From Rhizopus arrhizus (taxonomy: Eukaryota > Mucoromycota > Mucoromycetes > Mucorales > Rhizopodaceae), in assembly GCA_024220505.1 (NCBI GenBank), contig JAKZZE010000021.1:1016080-1080079 (forward strand): DNA of 64,000 nt. Direction: 5' to 3'. This document shows, one piece after another, positions 52,121 through 63,236 of the stretch. The position numbers and the translations under genes were made by a program. Position 1 is the stretch's first letter. Every line of letters begins with the position of its first letter. The notes under the pieces are model-generated. The model did no database searches. It was not told where the DNA came from and saw nothing but the letters and a program-made list of their open reading frames with translations.

Positions 52121-53106
52121 ATGTCAACTAATCCCGGTCTTAACATTTCACCCATCTCAACAGATGGCGTTGCAAATGTCGACATTTCCAATATTCCAAA
52201 TATTCAAGAAACTTTACACTATTTGTTAAACACCGTTACTGCACTACAACAAGAAGTTTCGACACATGCTAGTGTCATTGCTGAACTTTCTGCTCTGCGC
52301 ACTGAAAATGCGTCTTTAAAATCCAAAATTGCGACTTTAGAAGCGCAATTGGCTTCATCTTCTTCTCCTTCTGTCGCTTCTGCTGTTTCTGCCTCTGTTC
52401 CTGCTGCTAAACCAACTTCTTTGGCTGCACAAAATGTTTCGCCTGCTGTCCAAGCTACATACTCTGCTGTTGCTGCTCGTCCTGCTGTTCGTTCTCCATC
52501 TAAAAAGCGCAAATTGGCTGCTAGTCGCGCTTTCCAACCCATTGATCCCGATGCCCCACGCGGTTTTAAATACTTGTATCTCAATCGCAATCGTAAGTTA
52601 ACTCGCTCTGAGATTCGAAGAAATCTTCGCTTGCTTGGTCTGGACTTGTCTCGTGTCCTCGATGTCTGTTTCCCTGGCCCCAAGGCTATTGGTCTTTTGG
52701 TCCATGTTCAGTATGTGCCAGAGGTGATCTCTCTGCTCGCTACTGCAAAGGTTCCGTTGGTTGACGGTTTTGATCCCCTGGATCCCGTCAACTTGGCTGA
52801 TCCTGAGCTTCAGCACCTCTCCCTATCTGCAAAGGCGGATAAGTGTGCTGACTTCACTACTCCCGCTGTTGTCGTGCTCTTTCTCGTCTTGGTGCTGGTC
52901 GTCCCCATTTGGTCGCCCCAGTAGGTAAGTATTTCTCTTCCCATGGCTGGATCGATGACGACTCCTTGAGTCAGATTCTTTCTGAGCTTCCCCCCTCCTC
53001 TTTTGCTTCTCGTGGTCGTGACCCAGGCGCTGCTTTCCGTGGTGACACGGTCATGTCAGATGCTTTGGTCTCTGATTCCGCTAGTGCTGGATCACACTCA
53101 TTATGA
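52121..53106 (+). pseudogene. LINE ORF1, copy D, one frameshift
   Basis: ATG at 52121 (MSTNPGLNISPISTDG). Open for about 265 codons, including the coiled coil (LHYLLNTVTALQQEV...ELSALRTENASLKSKIATLE), the basic SKKRKLAAS patch and the RRM-like region with FDPLDPVNLADPELQHLS. The frame shifts near 52850-52915 and the last 65 codons continue in another frame to 53106. Total length equals family-1 ORF1 (about 328 codons). Confidence 0.87.
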
Positions 53107-53425
53107 GTGAGGTCCAACACCTTTCTATAAGCCTTTGGAACGCGAATGGTCTTCGGACCACGACCGTTCATGAGGTCTTGTCTCATTGTCTCTCCTCTAC
53201 TCTCCTTTTCATCACCGAGACTTGGCTTCTTTCCCCTTCGCTCCTTCCTACTGACTGGATGCAGTATCATGTGTATGGTGTTCCTGTACCTTCGGCCAAC
53301 CGTGGTTCGATGGGTGTTACTGCTCTGGTCTCTCCTTCTTGTCCCTTTCCTGTCTCTCAACTTCCTTCACCGAATCGGTATACCCTTTCGTTGAAGGTCG
53401 GACCCTTTCGCATTCATTGTTTGTA

Positions 53426-55066
53426 CAGTGGTTGGAATAATTGTTCGGATGTTTTGCAATTTTATACTTTTCGCTTTGTATCTCTGCAATCAGATAGGAT
53501 AGAGCTACTTACAATACCTCATTAGAAAGCAACAGTTGTCATGTATAACATATAGAAATTTAAGGTTATGGGATTACTTCCATATATAGTAAGGTCAAAT
53601 TGCGTCAAGCATATGCATTCGAACATTTTTCCAACTCAATGCATTCTATAATGATGATATCATTGGCGTTTCTGACGTCACAAATACAGCATTACAAAAT
53701 GACGTAATAATGAAATAGCGCTTTTGCTTTTAGTCAGAGCTTAAAAATATTAAATAAGGCTGGATTTTGCAGTGTTTCCCTTCTATCTTGTACAGCCTAT
53801 ACTTCTTTATATCATGGTACACCTTTTATCTCGTAGCAAGCAAGAAAGCATCCGGTCGTTGTGGAAAAAGGGTTTATCATACTCAGAAATCATGAAAACG
53901 AGTTTCCAGGAGTATCAAGGTCCACTTTGAGCAAGTACAAGAACTTGTATGCACCTAACGTACTCGAGGTCATGCTGGTAGAAAGACTACTATAAGCTCA
54001 ACGACAAAGAATTACTTGAAGAGAGAACTTATAAATGGTTCACTTCAAACAGCAAAGAGCGTATGGTCATATTTAAACAGTATTGGCTATAAGATAGGCT
54101 ATTTTGGTACAGTAAAAATGCTTCACAACATGGGTTTCAGTACCCAAATTAAGAAGAAAAAACCTCTCCTCAAAAATCACACATGGAAGCTAGACTAAAA
54201 TGGGCTAAAGCTCACAAAGATTGGACAGAAGATGACTGGAGGCGTATGGTGTTCTCTGATGAGACCAAGATTAATGTTTGGGGCTCGGATGGTTGTAAAT
54301 ACTTTTGGAGAAGACCTGGTGACAAATTACAACTTCATGATCTTGACCTTACAGTCAAAGAGGAGCTGGCAGTGTGATGCTTTGGGGTTGTATGACATGG
54401 GATGGGTCTGGATATGCCTGCGCAATTGAGGACGGTACTATGAAGGCATCAGATTATGTTCATATCCTGTCAACTACACTGATGGACAGTCTGAACTACT
54501 ATGGCTACAAGCAGGAGGCTATCTATTTTCAACAAGATAACGATCCTAAGCACACATTGAGCTTTCTCGTGCTTGGTTTAAAGAAAATGCGTTTAAAGAA
54601 GAGCACACTTCAATTGGCCAGCTCAAAGTCCTGATTTGAATCCTATAGAGCATCTCTGGCACCATCTAAAGTTGAGACTGAGTTTGTACGAAGGTAGGGC
54701 TAAAGGAGTGCATGATCTCTCGTCTAGAACCGAGAAAGAATGGAACTCTTTTACCAGAGAGCAATGCCAAGCATATATCAAGAGTATGCCAGCTCGTTGT
54801 AGAGCAGTCATTAAAGCTAAAGGCGGTTATACACGATATTAAATAAAAGATGATTCAGTTGGAAAAATTGTTCGAATGCATATGCTTGACGCAATTTGAC
54901 CTTACTATATATGGAAGTAATCCCATAACCTTAAATTTTATATGTTATACATGACAACTGTTGCTTTCTAATGAGGTATGTAAGTAGCTCTATCCTATCT
55001 GATTGCAGAGATACAAAGCGAAAAGTATAAAATTGCAAAACATCCGAACAATTATTCCAACAACTG
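53426..55066 (+). mobile_element. Tc1-like DNA transposon with long (about 212 bp) inverted repeats
   Basis: Starts CAGTGGTTGGAATAATTG and ends in the near-perfect complement. TA duplications lie at 53424-53425 and 55067-55068. The inverted repeats (53426-53637, 54856-55066) match almost base for base. Removing it restores the LINE D sequence seen in copies C and E, so it is younger than LINE D. Confidence 0.95.
53814..54842 (+). pseudogene. Tc1-type DD34E transposase, frameshifted
   Basis: ATG at 53814 (MVHLLSRSKQESIRSLWKKG), a helix-turn-helix-like start. The frame breaks near 53900 and continues in pieces (54016-54198, 54183-54377, 54374-54634, 54636-54842). Catalytic residues are visible: D in VFSDETKINVWG, D in YFQQDNDPKHT and E in SPDLNPIEHLW. 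At least four frame changes make it inactive. The nearly perfect inverted repeats suggest it could still be moved in trans. Confidence 0.88.
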
Positions 55067-58000
55067 TATGTCCCTCCTCCTCTTTCCAACTCTGATTTCA
55101 TTAATGTGCTTTCCTCCATCCCCTCTTTACCCAATACTTTTATTTGTGGCGACTTTAATGCTCGTCTTGGCGACCTCACTGGTGATGCATTGGTCTCTCC
55201 TCGTGGTGCTGCTATGGCTCGCTGGCTAGCTGATCGCTCCTTGACCGTTCTGAACGGCCCACTGGCTCATGGTATTCCTACCTGGGTCGGGTTTCGTGAT
55301 GATCGAGAGATGAGTAGCATCATTGACATGTTTTAACAAACGCGTCATTGATGTCTCCTCGCCTTGACATCGCGTCTGACTTGTCTCTTGGTTCTGACCA
55401 TCGTCTGCTTACGCTCTCATTCTCATTTGCTCTGTCAAGTGCCTCTGAGTCTTTATCTGATATACCTAATGCTACCATTCATCCTCGTCGACTATGGAAC
55501 TTGTCTCGCCTTGGTGAACCTGATCCATGTCAGCTGTATCAAGATACTTTTCGTTCGTCCTCTGCTCCTTTGCTTTCTCAACTGAAAAGGTTGGTTCAAC
55601 ACCCTCCTTCTTCACGTCCGCCTATTGACGACCTCAACGCGTCGCTCAACTCAATCATCTACCGTTCTCTTGACTCTTCTGTCGGTGATCGTCCGCCTCG
55701 TCCATCCCATTGGAAAAAGTACTGGACACAACAACTCCAAGATGCTGCTGACTTCCGCAACAGGTGCTACCGTAGATGGCGTCGTGCCTTTGGCATTGAC
55801 AAAGCCTATTGGTGGCATCAACATCAACAAGCAAATGTTTCTTTTCGTCAAGCTGTTGCCAATGCCAAACGTCTCTCTGGCAAGCATTTTGCAAGTCTCT
55901 GAGTCTGACTTTACGAAAGCCATCTCTAAAGTAAAACAACTCAAACGTCGTCACCTCACCTCATCATCATTCACTCATCCTGATGGTCCGGCTACGGCAG
56001 TGGAAGTAATGGCTCGTCACTTGGCTTCTGTTTATGATGGTCACTTGCTTCCATCTGTCCGTCCGCCTGCTCCTCCTGATCCGTCTTCTCTTGGTTTGCC
56101 CTTTGGTCCTCCTGGTTCGTCTCCTTTGGTTGTCTCCCCTGGTGCTGCTACTCATACTTCTATGTCTAATACTCATTCCACTCATTTCAACACTTCAATA
56201 TTCTCGCCTGCAACATTGGCTTCACTTATCGGTCAACTGCCTACGCGCAAAGCTCCTGGTGCTGATCACATCAAGGCCGAGATGCTCAAGCCGATCAGTA
56301 CTGACCTGTCGTTCATTCTTTCCTGGTTCTTCACTCTATGCTGGCAATGGTCCTATGTTCCTTCTCTCTGGCGACATGCTCAAGTCTATCCTATCTTCAA
56401 GAAAGGTGATTCATCACTTCCCTCAAACTACCGTCCAATATCACTTACATCTTATTCCGCAAGCTACTTGAGCTGTCGCTCTCTCCATGGTTGTCCTCTG
56501 TCTCTCCTCCCCTTGACCTCGCTCAAGGTGGTTTCCGTCCTCGTCGATCTGCTCTAGATCAGGCTCTCTGTCTTCATGAGCTAATACAATCGTACTACCG
56601 TCGCTCCTCGGTTTCCTGTGGTGGCATTCCTGGATATCAAGTCGGCCTACGATACTGTCGACCGGCGAGTTATCTGGGATGCTCTCTCTCGCTCTGGTGC
56701 GTCAAGTCCGTTCCTGTCTCTCTTGGTCCATCTGTTTGATGATGTCTCGGTGTCTGTCTGGTGTCAAACCATTCTTCTGCTGCTTTCTCTCCTGTCACCG
56801 GTGTCTTGCAAGGTTCTGTTCTCAGTCCTCACTTGTACTCGGTGTACATCAACATCTACCCTCCTTACTTCGTCAAGTCGCTGCTCCTGCCACCCATTTG
56901 GTTCCCTCCTCTGGTTCGCTGATGCTGGTATGGTCCCAGTGAACTCTCTCCTCTTTGCTGACGATGTCGCAGTCATTGGCTCGGCAAAGTCAGTCAAAGA
57001 GATGCTCAAGCTTTGCGAACAACATTCACTGTCTCTGGGTTATCGATGGAACCCAACAAAATGTGCGGTGCTCAACCATCCACCATTGTCATCTTCTTCG
57101 TCTTCCTCTGATCGCCTCCAGTTGTACGGTACTCCTCTGCCTTTGGTGGATCAGTTCGTATATCTTGGAGTGCCCTTCGTCAAGTCTGGTCTCTCTGCTC
57201 CTTCTTGGTTTCTCTCGGTCTCCTGGTGTCATCAAGGTTATGGCTATCCTGAACAAGATTGGTGTCAATCGTCAAGGTTTCTCTCTTTGCTCTGCTCACG
57301 CATCTATGCCACCTTTGTTCGCCCGAAGTTTGAGTATGGCCTAGCCATATCTCGGCTGACGGCAACTGATCTCAAGTCTATAGAAGGTTTACAAGATCGC
57401 TGCCTTCGTCTCTTGGTTGGTGGTCATCGACTCTTCCACCATTATCATCAAGCATCTCACTACCTGCCATCTATGCGCCATCGTGTAGATGTGCTTACAA
57501 CTCGTTTCTGCCTTCGTGCCCGTTCTCTTCCTGCTTCTTGCCTGCTATCTCTGCTATCGTCAACGCTGCCTGTCTCTCGAATCAAGATTCATCTTGAAAA
57601 GAATCCGCTTTTCTTGCTTTGCCTTCTCCTCCTCCGTCCTCCGATGCTCGGCTCAAGACCTTCTTTCGCCAGTATCGTGAGCGTCAAGTCATCTCTGTCA
57701 CCTCCACTACCCAGGTTCTCCTACGCGCATGTCGCCCTGCTCTGGTGGTTGATCCCGTCTTATACGTTCCTGCTACTCGTGCAGAACGCTCTCTCTTGGT
57801 TCGTTGGCGTCTTGGCTGGCTGCCAGGTAAGCCTGAAGACTGTCCTTGTGGACGTGATCGTCGCTCTCGTCGTCACTTTCTCGAGTGTGATTTGATCCCG
57901 TCTTTCCTTTGGTCTGACCTTCCTCGCTGTCCTCCTGGGTCTACCCTATAGACTTTGCTCTTTCCTCGTTGCCTCTTGGTCGCTCAGCTCGCTGTCCTCC

Positions 58001-58329
58001 TTGGTGGTCATCTCTCTTGTTGATGCTCTGGCATATCAACGTCTGTGCCGTCCTGATAGCTTCTATGCTATTGACTCTTCCTGGTGCCTCTTGGTATTCT
58101 AGCTCTTCTCGTAACTCTGACTGAAACCCTTCTTTGTCTGTCTCCTGCTGATCCCCCACGGAAGTAAAGCCATCAAAGTTCCTTACCGTTGGGTTGTGAC
58201 AGTAGGTCAGCTAAGTTGTGGAAGTAGGCAGTCAATCTGATCTTTTACTTTCTTTTTTTGGAGTTTTTCTGTTTCTCAGGCTCCTTTTTTTGTACTTATT
58301 CTTTTCTTTGTACTTGAAGATGCAATAAT

Positions 58330-58341
58330 GACTTTTTAGTC
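58330..58341 (+). promoter_or_regulatory. 3' hairpin of LINE D
   Basis: GACT TTTT AGTC plus GCCTG, as in copy C. Confidence 0.7.
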
Positions 58342-58381
58342 GCCTGCAAATATCTTCCTATTAAAAAAACAAATCTTTAAC

Positions 58382-58396
58382 CTGAGCTAAGCGACC
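58382..58396 (-). repeat. First 15 nt of tRNA-Ile, junction LINE D / LINE E
   Basis: Identical 15-mer. Confidence 0.9.
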
Positions 58397-58585
58397 ACCT
58401 TTCTTTCGCTCTTCCGACCGTTACACAAGGTATAGTACGCGTAATCAACTTTGAACTCAAATATCTCTGCGAATACGATACATCCATCCACCGTTTTAAC
58501 ACCAAAATAATCGTCGTATTTTTCTCTACAAACTATATTTTTTTCAACTCGATTGCTGTATTTTTCACCATTTTCGACATTTCCC

Positions 58586-59579
58586 ATGTCTCAACAATCT
58601 GGCTCCCCCATTTCGCTCATCTCGCAAGATGGAGTGGCAAATGTCAACATTCCAAACCCTTCTGACATGCAACAAGCTTTGCAATATTTATTGCACAACT
58701 TCCAAACCCTCCAGCAACGTGTTTCAACACACGATGACTTGTTTGCTGAACTGACTGCTTTACGCAGTGAAAATGCTACTTTGAAGGCGAAAATCGCCTC
58801 ACTCGAATCTCAACTTTCCGCTGGCGCTGACGTCAACAGTTCTTCCGCTTTTCCTCTTTGGCTTCCGACCCGGACCATACGTGCGCCCCAAGATGCACCC
58901 CAAACGAACAATGCAACCTATAGTTCTATTGCTGCCAAGGCTGCTGCTACTACTGCTACTACTACCCGTCGCCCACCTAGCAAGAAGCGAAAGCTTGCTG
59001 CTAGTCGTCCATTCCAACCAGTTGACCCTTCTGCTCCTCGTGGTTTTGAATACCTGTACTTCGAAACCGCAAGCTGTCCCGTGCTGAAATTAGACGCAAC
59101 CTGCGTTTACTTGGTCTTGATCTTTCCCGTCTTGGACATCTGCTTCCCTGGCCCAAAGGCATTGGTCTCTTGGTCCATGTTCTTTATAAAGAAGAGGTGA
59201 TCTCTCTTCTCTCTGCTGCCAAGGTTCCGTTGGTTGATGGTTTTGATCCTTGGATCCTATCAACTTGGCGGATCCTGAGCTCCAGCATCTTTCGTCGGCT
59301 GACAAGGCTAATGAATGTGCTGAGCTCCAGTTCACTCGCTGCTCCCGTGCTCTCTCTCGTCTTGGTGCTGGCCGTGCTCACCTAGTGGGTCCCGTAGGTA
59401 AGTACTTTTGTTCCAAGGGTTGGCTTGATGACGACTCTTTGAGTCAGATTCTGTCCTCCCTTCCCCCTTCCTCTTTTGCTTCTCGTGGTCGTGACCCAGG
59501 CGCTGCTTTCCGTGGTGACACGGTCATGTCAGATGCTTTGGTCTCTGATTCCGCTAGTGCTGGATCACACTCATTATGA
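58586..59579 (+). pseudogene. LINE ORF1, copy E, frameshifted
   Basis: ATG at 58586 (MSQQSGSPISLISQDGVANV). The N-terminal coiled coil differs from C and D (NPSDMQQALQYLLHNFQTL). Open to about 59060; the frame then breaks around YLYFETASC and again near 59250 before finishing in the ...SDSASAGSHSL frame at 59579. The RRM-like and FDP-type motifs are recognisable. Confidence 0.85.
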
Positions 59580-62500
59580 GTGAGGTCCAACACCTTTCTA
59601 TAAGCCTTTGGAACGCGAATGGTCTTCGGACCACGACCGTTCATGAGGTCTTGTCTCATTGTCTCTCCTCTACTCTCCTTTTCATCACCGAGACTTGGCT
59701 TCTTTCCCCTTCTCTTCTTCCTACTGACTGGATGCAGTATCATGTGTATGGTGTTCCTGTACCTTCGGCCAACCGTGGTTCGATGGGTGTTACTGCTCTG
59801 GTCTCTCCTTCTTGTCCCTTTCCTGTCTCTCAACTTCCTTCACCGAATCGGTATACCCTTTCGTTGAAGGTCGGACCCTTTCGCATTCATTGTTTGTATG
59901 TTCCTCCTCCTCTTTCCAACTCTGAATTTGTAAATGTACTCTCCTCCATACCCTCCTTACCCAATACTTTTATTTGTGGCGACTTTAATGCTCGTCTTGG
60001 TGACCTCACTGGTGATGCATTGGTCTCTCCTCGTGGTGCTGCTATGGCTCGCTGGCTTGCTGATCACTCCTTGACCGTTCTGAACGGCCCACTGGCTCAT
60101 GGTATTCCTACCTGGGTCGGGTTTCGTGATGATCGAGAGATGAGTAGCATCATTGACATGTTTTAACAAACGCGTCATTGATGTCTCCTCGCCTTGACAT
60201 CGCGTCTGACTTGTCTCTTGGTTCTGACCATCGTCTGCTGACCTTGTCTTTCTCATTTGCTCAGTCAAGTGCCCTGGTCAGTCTGAAACATCTGATGCTA
60301 CCATTCATCCTCGTCGATTATGGAACTTGTCTCGCCTTGGTGAACCTGATCCATGTCAGCTGTATCAAGATACATTTCGCTCGTCTGCTCCTTGCTTTCT
60401 CAACTGAAAGGTTGGTTCAACACCCTCCTTCTTCACGTCCGCCTATTGACGACCTCAACGCGTCGCTCAACTCAATCATCTACCGCTCTCTTGACTCTTC
60501 TGTCGGTGATCGTCCACCTCGTCCATCCCATTGGAAAAAGTACTGGACGCAACAACTTCAAGATGCTGCTGACTTCCGCAACAGGTGCTACCGTAGATGG
60601 CGTCGTGCCTTTGGTATTGACAAAGTCTATTGGTGGCATCAACATCAACAAGCGAATAGTTCTTTCCGTCAAGCTGTTGCCACTGCCAACGTCTCTCTTG
60701 GCAAGCATTTTGCAAGTCCCTCGAATCTGACTTTACGAAAGCCATCTCTAAAGTAAAACAACTCAAACGTCGTCACCTCACTCATCATCATTCACTCATC
60801 CTGATGGTCCGGCTACGGCAGTGGAAGTAATGGCTCGTCACTTGGCTTCTGTTATGATGGTCACTTGCTTCCATCTGTCCGTCCGCCTGCTCCTCCTGAT
60901 CCGTCTTCTCTTGGTTTGCCCTTTGGTCCTCCTGGTTCGTCTCCTTTGGTTGTCTCCCCTGGTGCTGCTACTCATACTTCTAGTCTAACTCATTCCACTC
61001 ATTTCAACACTTCAATATTCTCGCCTGCAACATTGGCTTCACTTATCGGTCAACTGCCTACGCGCAAAGCTCCTGGTGCTGATCACATCAAGGCCGAGAT
61101 GCTCAAGCCGATCAGTACTGACCTGTCATTCCTTCTTTCCTGGTTCTTTACACTCTGCTGTCAATGGTCCTATGTTCCTTCTCTCTGGCGACATGCTCAA
61201 GTCTATCCTATCTTCAAGAAAGGTGATTCATCACTTCCCTCAAACTACCGTCCAATATCACTCACATCAATATTCCGCAAGCTACTTGAGCTGTCGCTCT
61301 CCATGGTTGTCCTCTGTCTCTCCCCTCTTGACCTCGCTCAAGGTGGTTTCCGTCCTCGTCGATCTGCTCTAGATCAGGCTCTGTGTCTACATGAGCTAAT
61401 ACAATCGTACTACGTCGATCTCATCATCGTTTCCTGTGGTGCATTCCTGGATATCAAGTCGGCCTACGATACCGTCGACCGGCGTGTTATCTGGGATGCT
61501 CTCTCTCGCTCTGGTGCTGGTTCCTCTCCTTGTTTGCCTCTCTTGGTCCATCTCTTTGATGATGTCTCGGTGTCTGTCTTGGTGTCAATCACTCGTCCGC
61601 TCCTTTTTCTCCTGTCACCGGTGTCTTGCAAGGTTCTGTTCTCAGTCCTCACTTGTACTCGGTGTACATCAACATTACCTTCCTTACTCTCGTCAAGCTG
61701 CTGCTCCTGCTACTCATTTGGTTCCCTCTCTGGTTCTGCTGCTGCTGGTATGGTCCCAGTCAACTCTCTCCTCTTTGCTGACGATGTCGCAGTCATTGGC
61801 TCGGCAAAGTCAGTAAAGAGATGCTCAAGCTTGTGAAGAACATTCGCTGTCTCTGGGTTATCGATGGAACCCAACAAAATGTGCGGTGCTCAACCACCCA
61901 CCATCATCGTCTTCCTCGTCTTCTCTTCCGTCTTTGTCTGATCGCCTCCAGTTGTACGGTACTCCTCTGCCTTTGGTGGATGAGTTCGTATACTTGGAGT
62001 GCCCTTCGTCAAGTCTGGTCTCTCTGCTCCTTCCTTGGTTTCTCTCGGTCTCCTGGTGTCCTCAAGGTCATGGCTATTCTAAACAAGATTGGTGTCAACC
62101 GTCAAGGTTTCTCTCTGCTGCTCTGCTCTCGACTGTATGCTACCTTTGTTCGCCCGAAGTTTGAGTATGGCCTAGCCATATCTCGGCTGACGGCAACTGA
62201 TCTCAAGTCTATAGAAAATCTACAAGATCGCTGTCTCCGTCTCTTGGTTGGTGGCATCGTACCTCTTCTACCACCATTATCAAGCATCTCACACTGCCAT
62301 CTATGCGTCATCGTGTAGATGTGCTTACACTCGCTACTGTCTTCGTGCTCGTTCTCTTCCTGCTTCTTGCCTGCTGTCTCTCTTGTCATCAACGCTTCCA
62401 GTGTCACTAATCAAGATCCATCTTGAAAAGAATCCGCTCTTCTTGGCTCTGCCTTCTCCTCTTCCGTCCTCCGATGCTCGGCTCAAGACCTTCTTTCGCC

Positions 62501-62956
62501 AGTATCGTGAGCGTCAAGTCACTTCACTCGTCACCTCCACTACCCAGGTTCTCTTACGCGCATGTCGCCCTGCTCTGGTGGTTGATCCCATCTTATACGT
62601 TCCTGCTACTCGTGCAGAACGCTCTCTCTTGGTTCGTTGGCGTCTTGGCTGGCTGCCAGGTAAGCCTGAAGATGTCCTTGTGGACGTGATCGTCGCTCTC
62701 GCCGTCACTTCTCGAGTGTGATTTGATCCCGTCCTTCCTTTGGTCTGATCTGCCTCGCTGTCTCCTGGGTCTACCCTATAGACTTTGCTCTTTCCTCGTT
62801 GCCTCTTGGTCGCTCAGCTCGCTGTCCTCCTTGGTGGTCTTCTCTCTCTGTATGCTCTGGCACATCCAACGCCTCTGCCGTCCTGATAGCTTCTATGCTA
62901 TTGACTCTTCTCCTGGTGCCTTATGGTATTCTAGCTCTTCTCGTAACTCTGACTGA
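59576..62956 (+). pseudogene. LINE ORF2, copy E, multiple frameshifts
   Basis: The ATG overlaps the ORF1 stop (ATGA, 59576-59579). The endonuclease is open for 196 codons to the TAA at 60164-60166 shared with copy D. Later frames carry KAPGADHIKAEML, NYRPISLTSIFRKLLEL, IKSAYDTVDRR, FADDVAVIGSA, WRLGWLPGKPED and the ending ALWYSSSSRNSD at 62956. Same domain order as copies C and D. Confidence 0.87.
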
Positions 62957-63165
62957 AACCCTTCTTTGTCTGTCTCCTGCTGATCCCCCACGGAAGTAAA
63001 GCCATCAAAGTTCCTTACCGTTGGGTTGTGACAGTAGGTCAGCTAAGTTGTGGAAGTAGGCAGTCATCTGATCTTTTACTTTATCTTTTTTTTGGAGTTT
63101 TTCTGTTTCTCAGGCTCCTTTTTTTGTACTTATTCTTTTTTCTTTGTACTTGAAGATGCAACAAT

Positions 63166-63177
63166 GACTTTTTAGTC
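63166..63177 (+). promoter_or_regulatory. 3' hairpin of LINE E
   Basis: GACT TTTT AGTC plus GCCTG. Confidence 0.7.
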
Positions 63178-63221
63178 GCCTGCAATATATCTTCGTATTA
63201 AATAAAAACAAAATCTTTAAC

Positions 63222-63236
63222 CTGAGCTAAGCGACC
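63222..63236 (-). repeat. First 15 nt of tRNA-Ile, junction LINE E / LINE F
   Basis: Identical 15-mer. Confidence 0.9.

Larger units (their letters stand above)
53103..58124 (+). pseudogene. LINE ORF2, copy D, interrupted by transposon and frameshifts
   Basis: Starts MSEVQHLSISLWNANGL at 53103 (ATGA overlap with ORF1). The endonuclease frame is cut at 53425 by the Tc1 insertion and resumes at 55067 with CGDFNARLGDLTGD. At 55333 a TAA in GTTTTAACAAACG, identical in copy E, ends the frame; copy C reads through here. Later RT pieces (KAPGADHIKAEML, FLDIKSAYDTVDRR, FADDVAVIGSA) and the C-terminal CPCGRD cluster are present in different frames. Stop at 58122-58124. Confidence 0.87.
51923..58381 (+). 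mobile_element. Family-2 LINE, copy D, split by a Tc1 element
   Basis: Same ends as copy C. The leader is the second type (AAGGTAGACGACGCG), shared with copy F. ORF1 has one frameshift. ORF2 is split by a 1641-bp Tc1-like element at 53426-55066 and has further indels. Downstream parts of ORF2 are closer to copy E than to copy C. Confidence 0.93.
58397..63221 (+). mobile_element. Family-2 LINE, copy E
   Basis: Full length from ACCTTTCTTTCGC to AATCTTTAAC, between two tRNA-Ile 15-mers. Leader of the copy C type. Both ORFs contain single-base indels. Confidence 0.93.
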
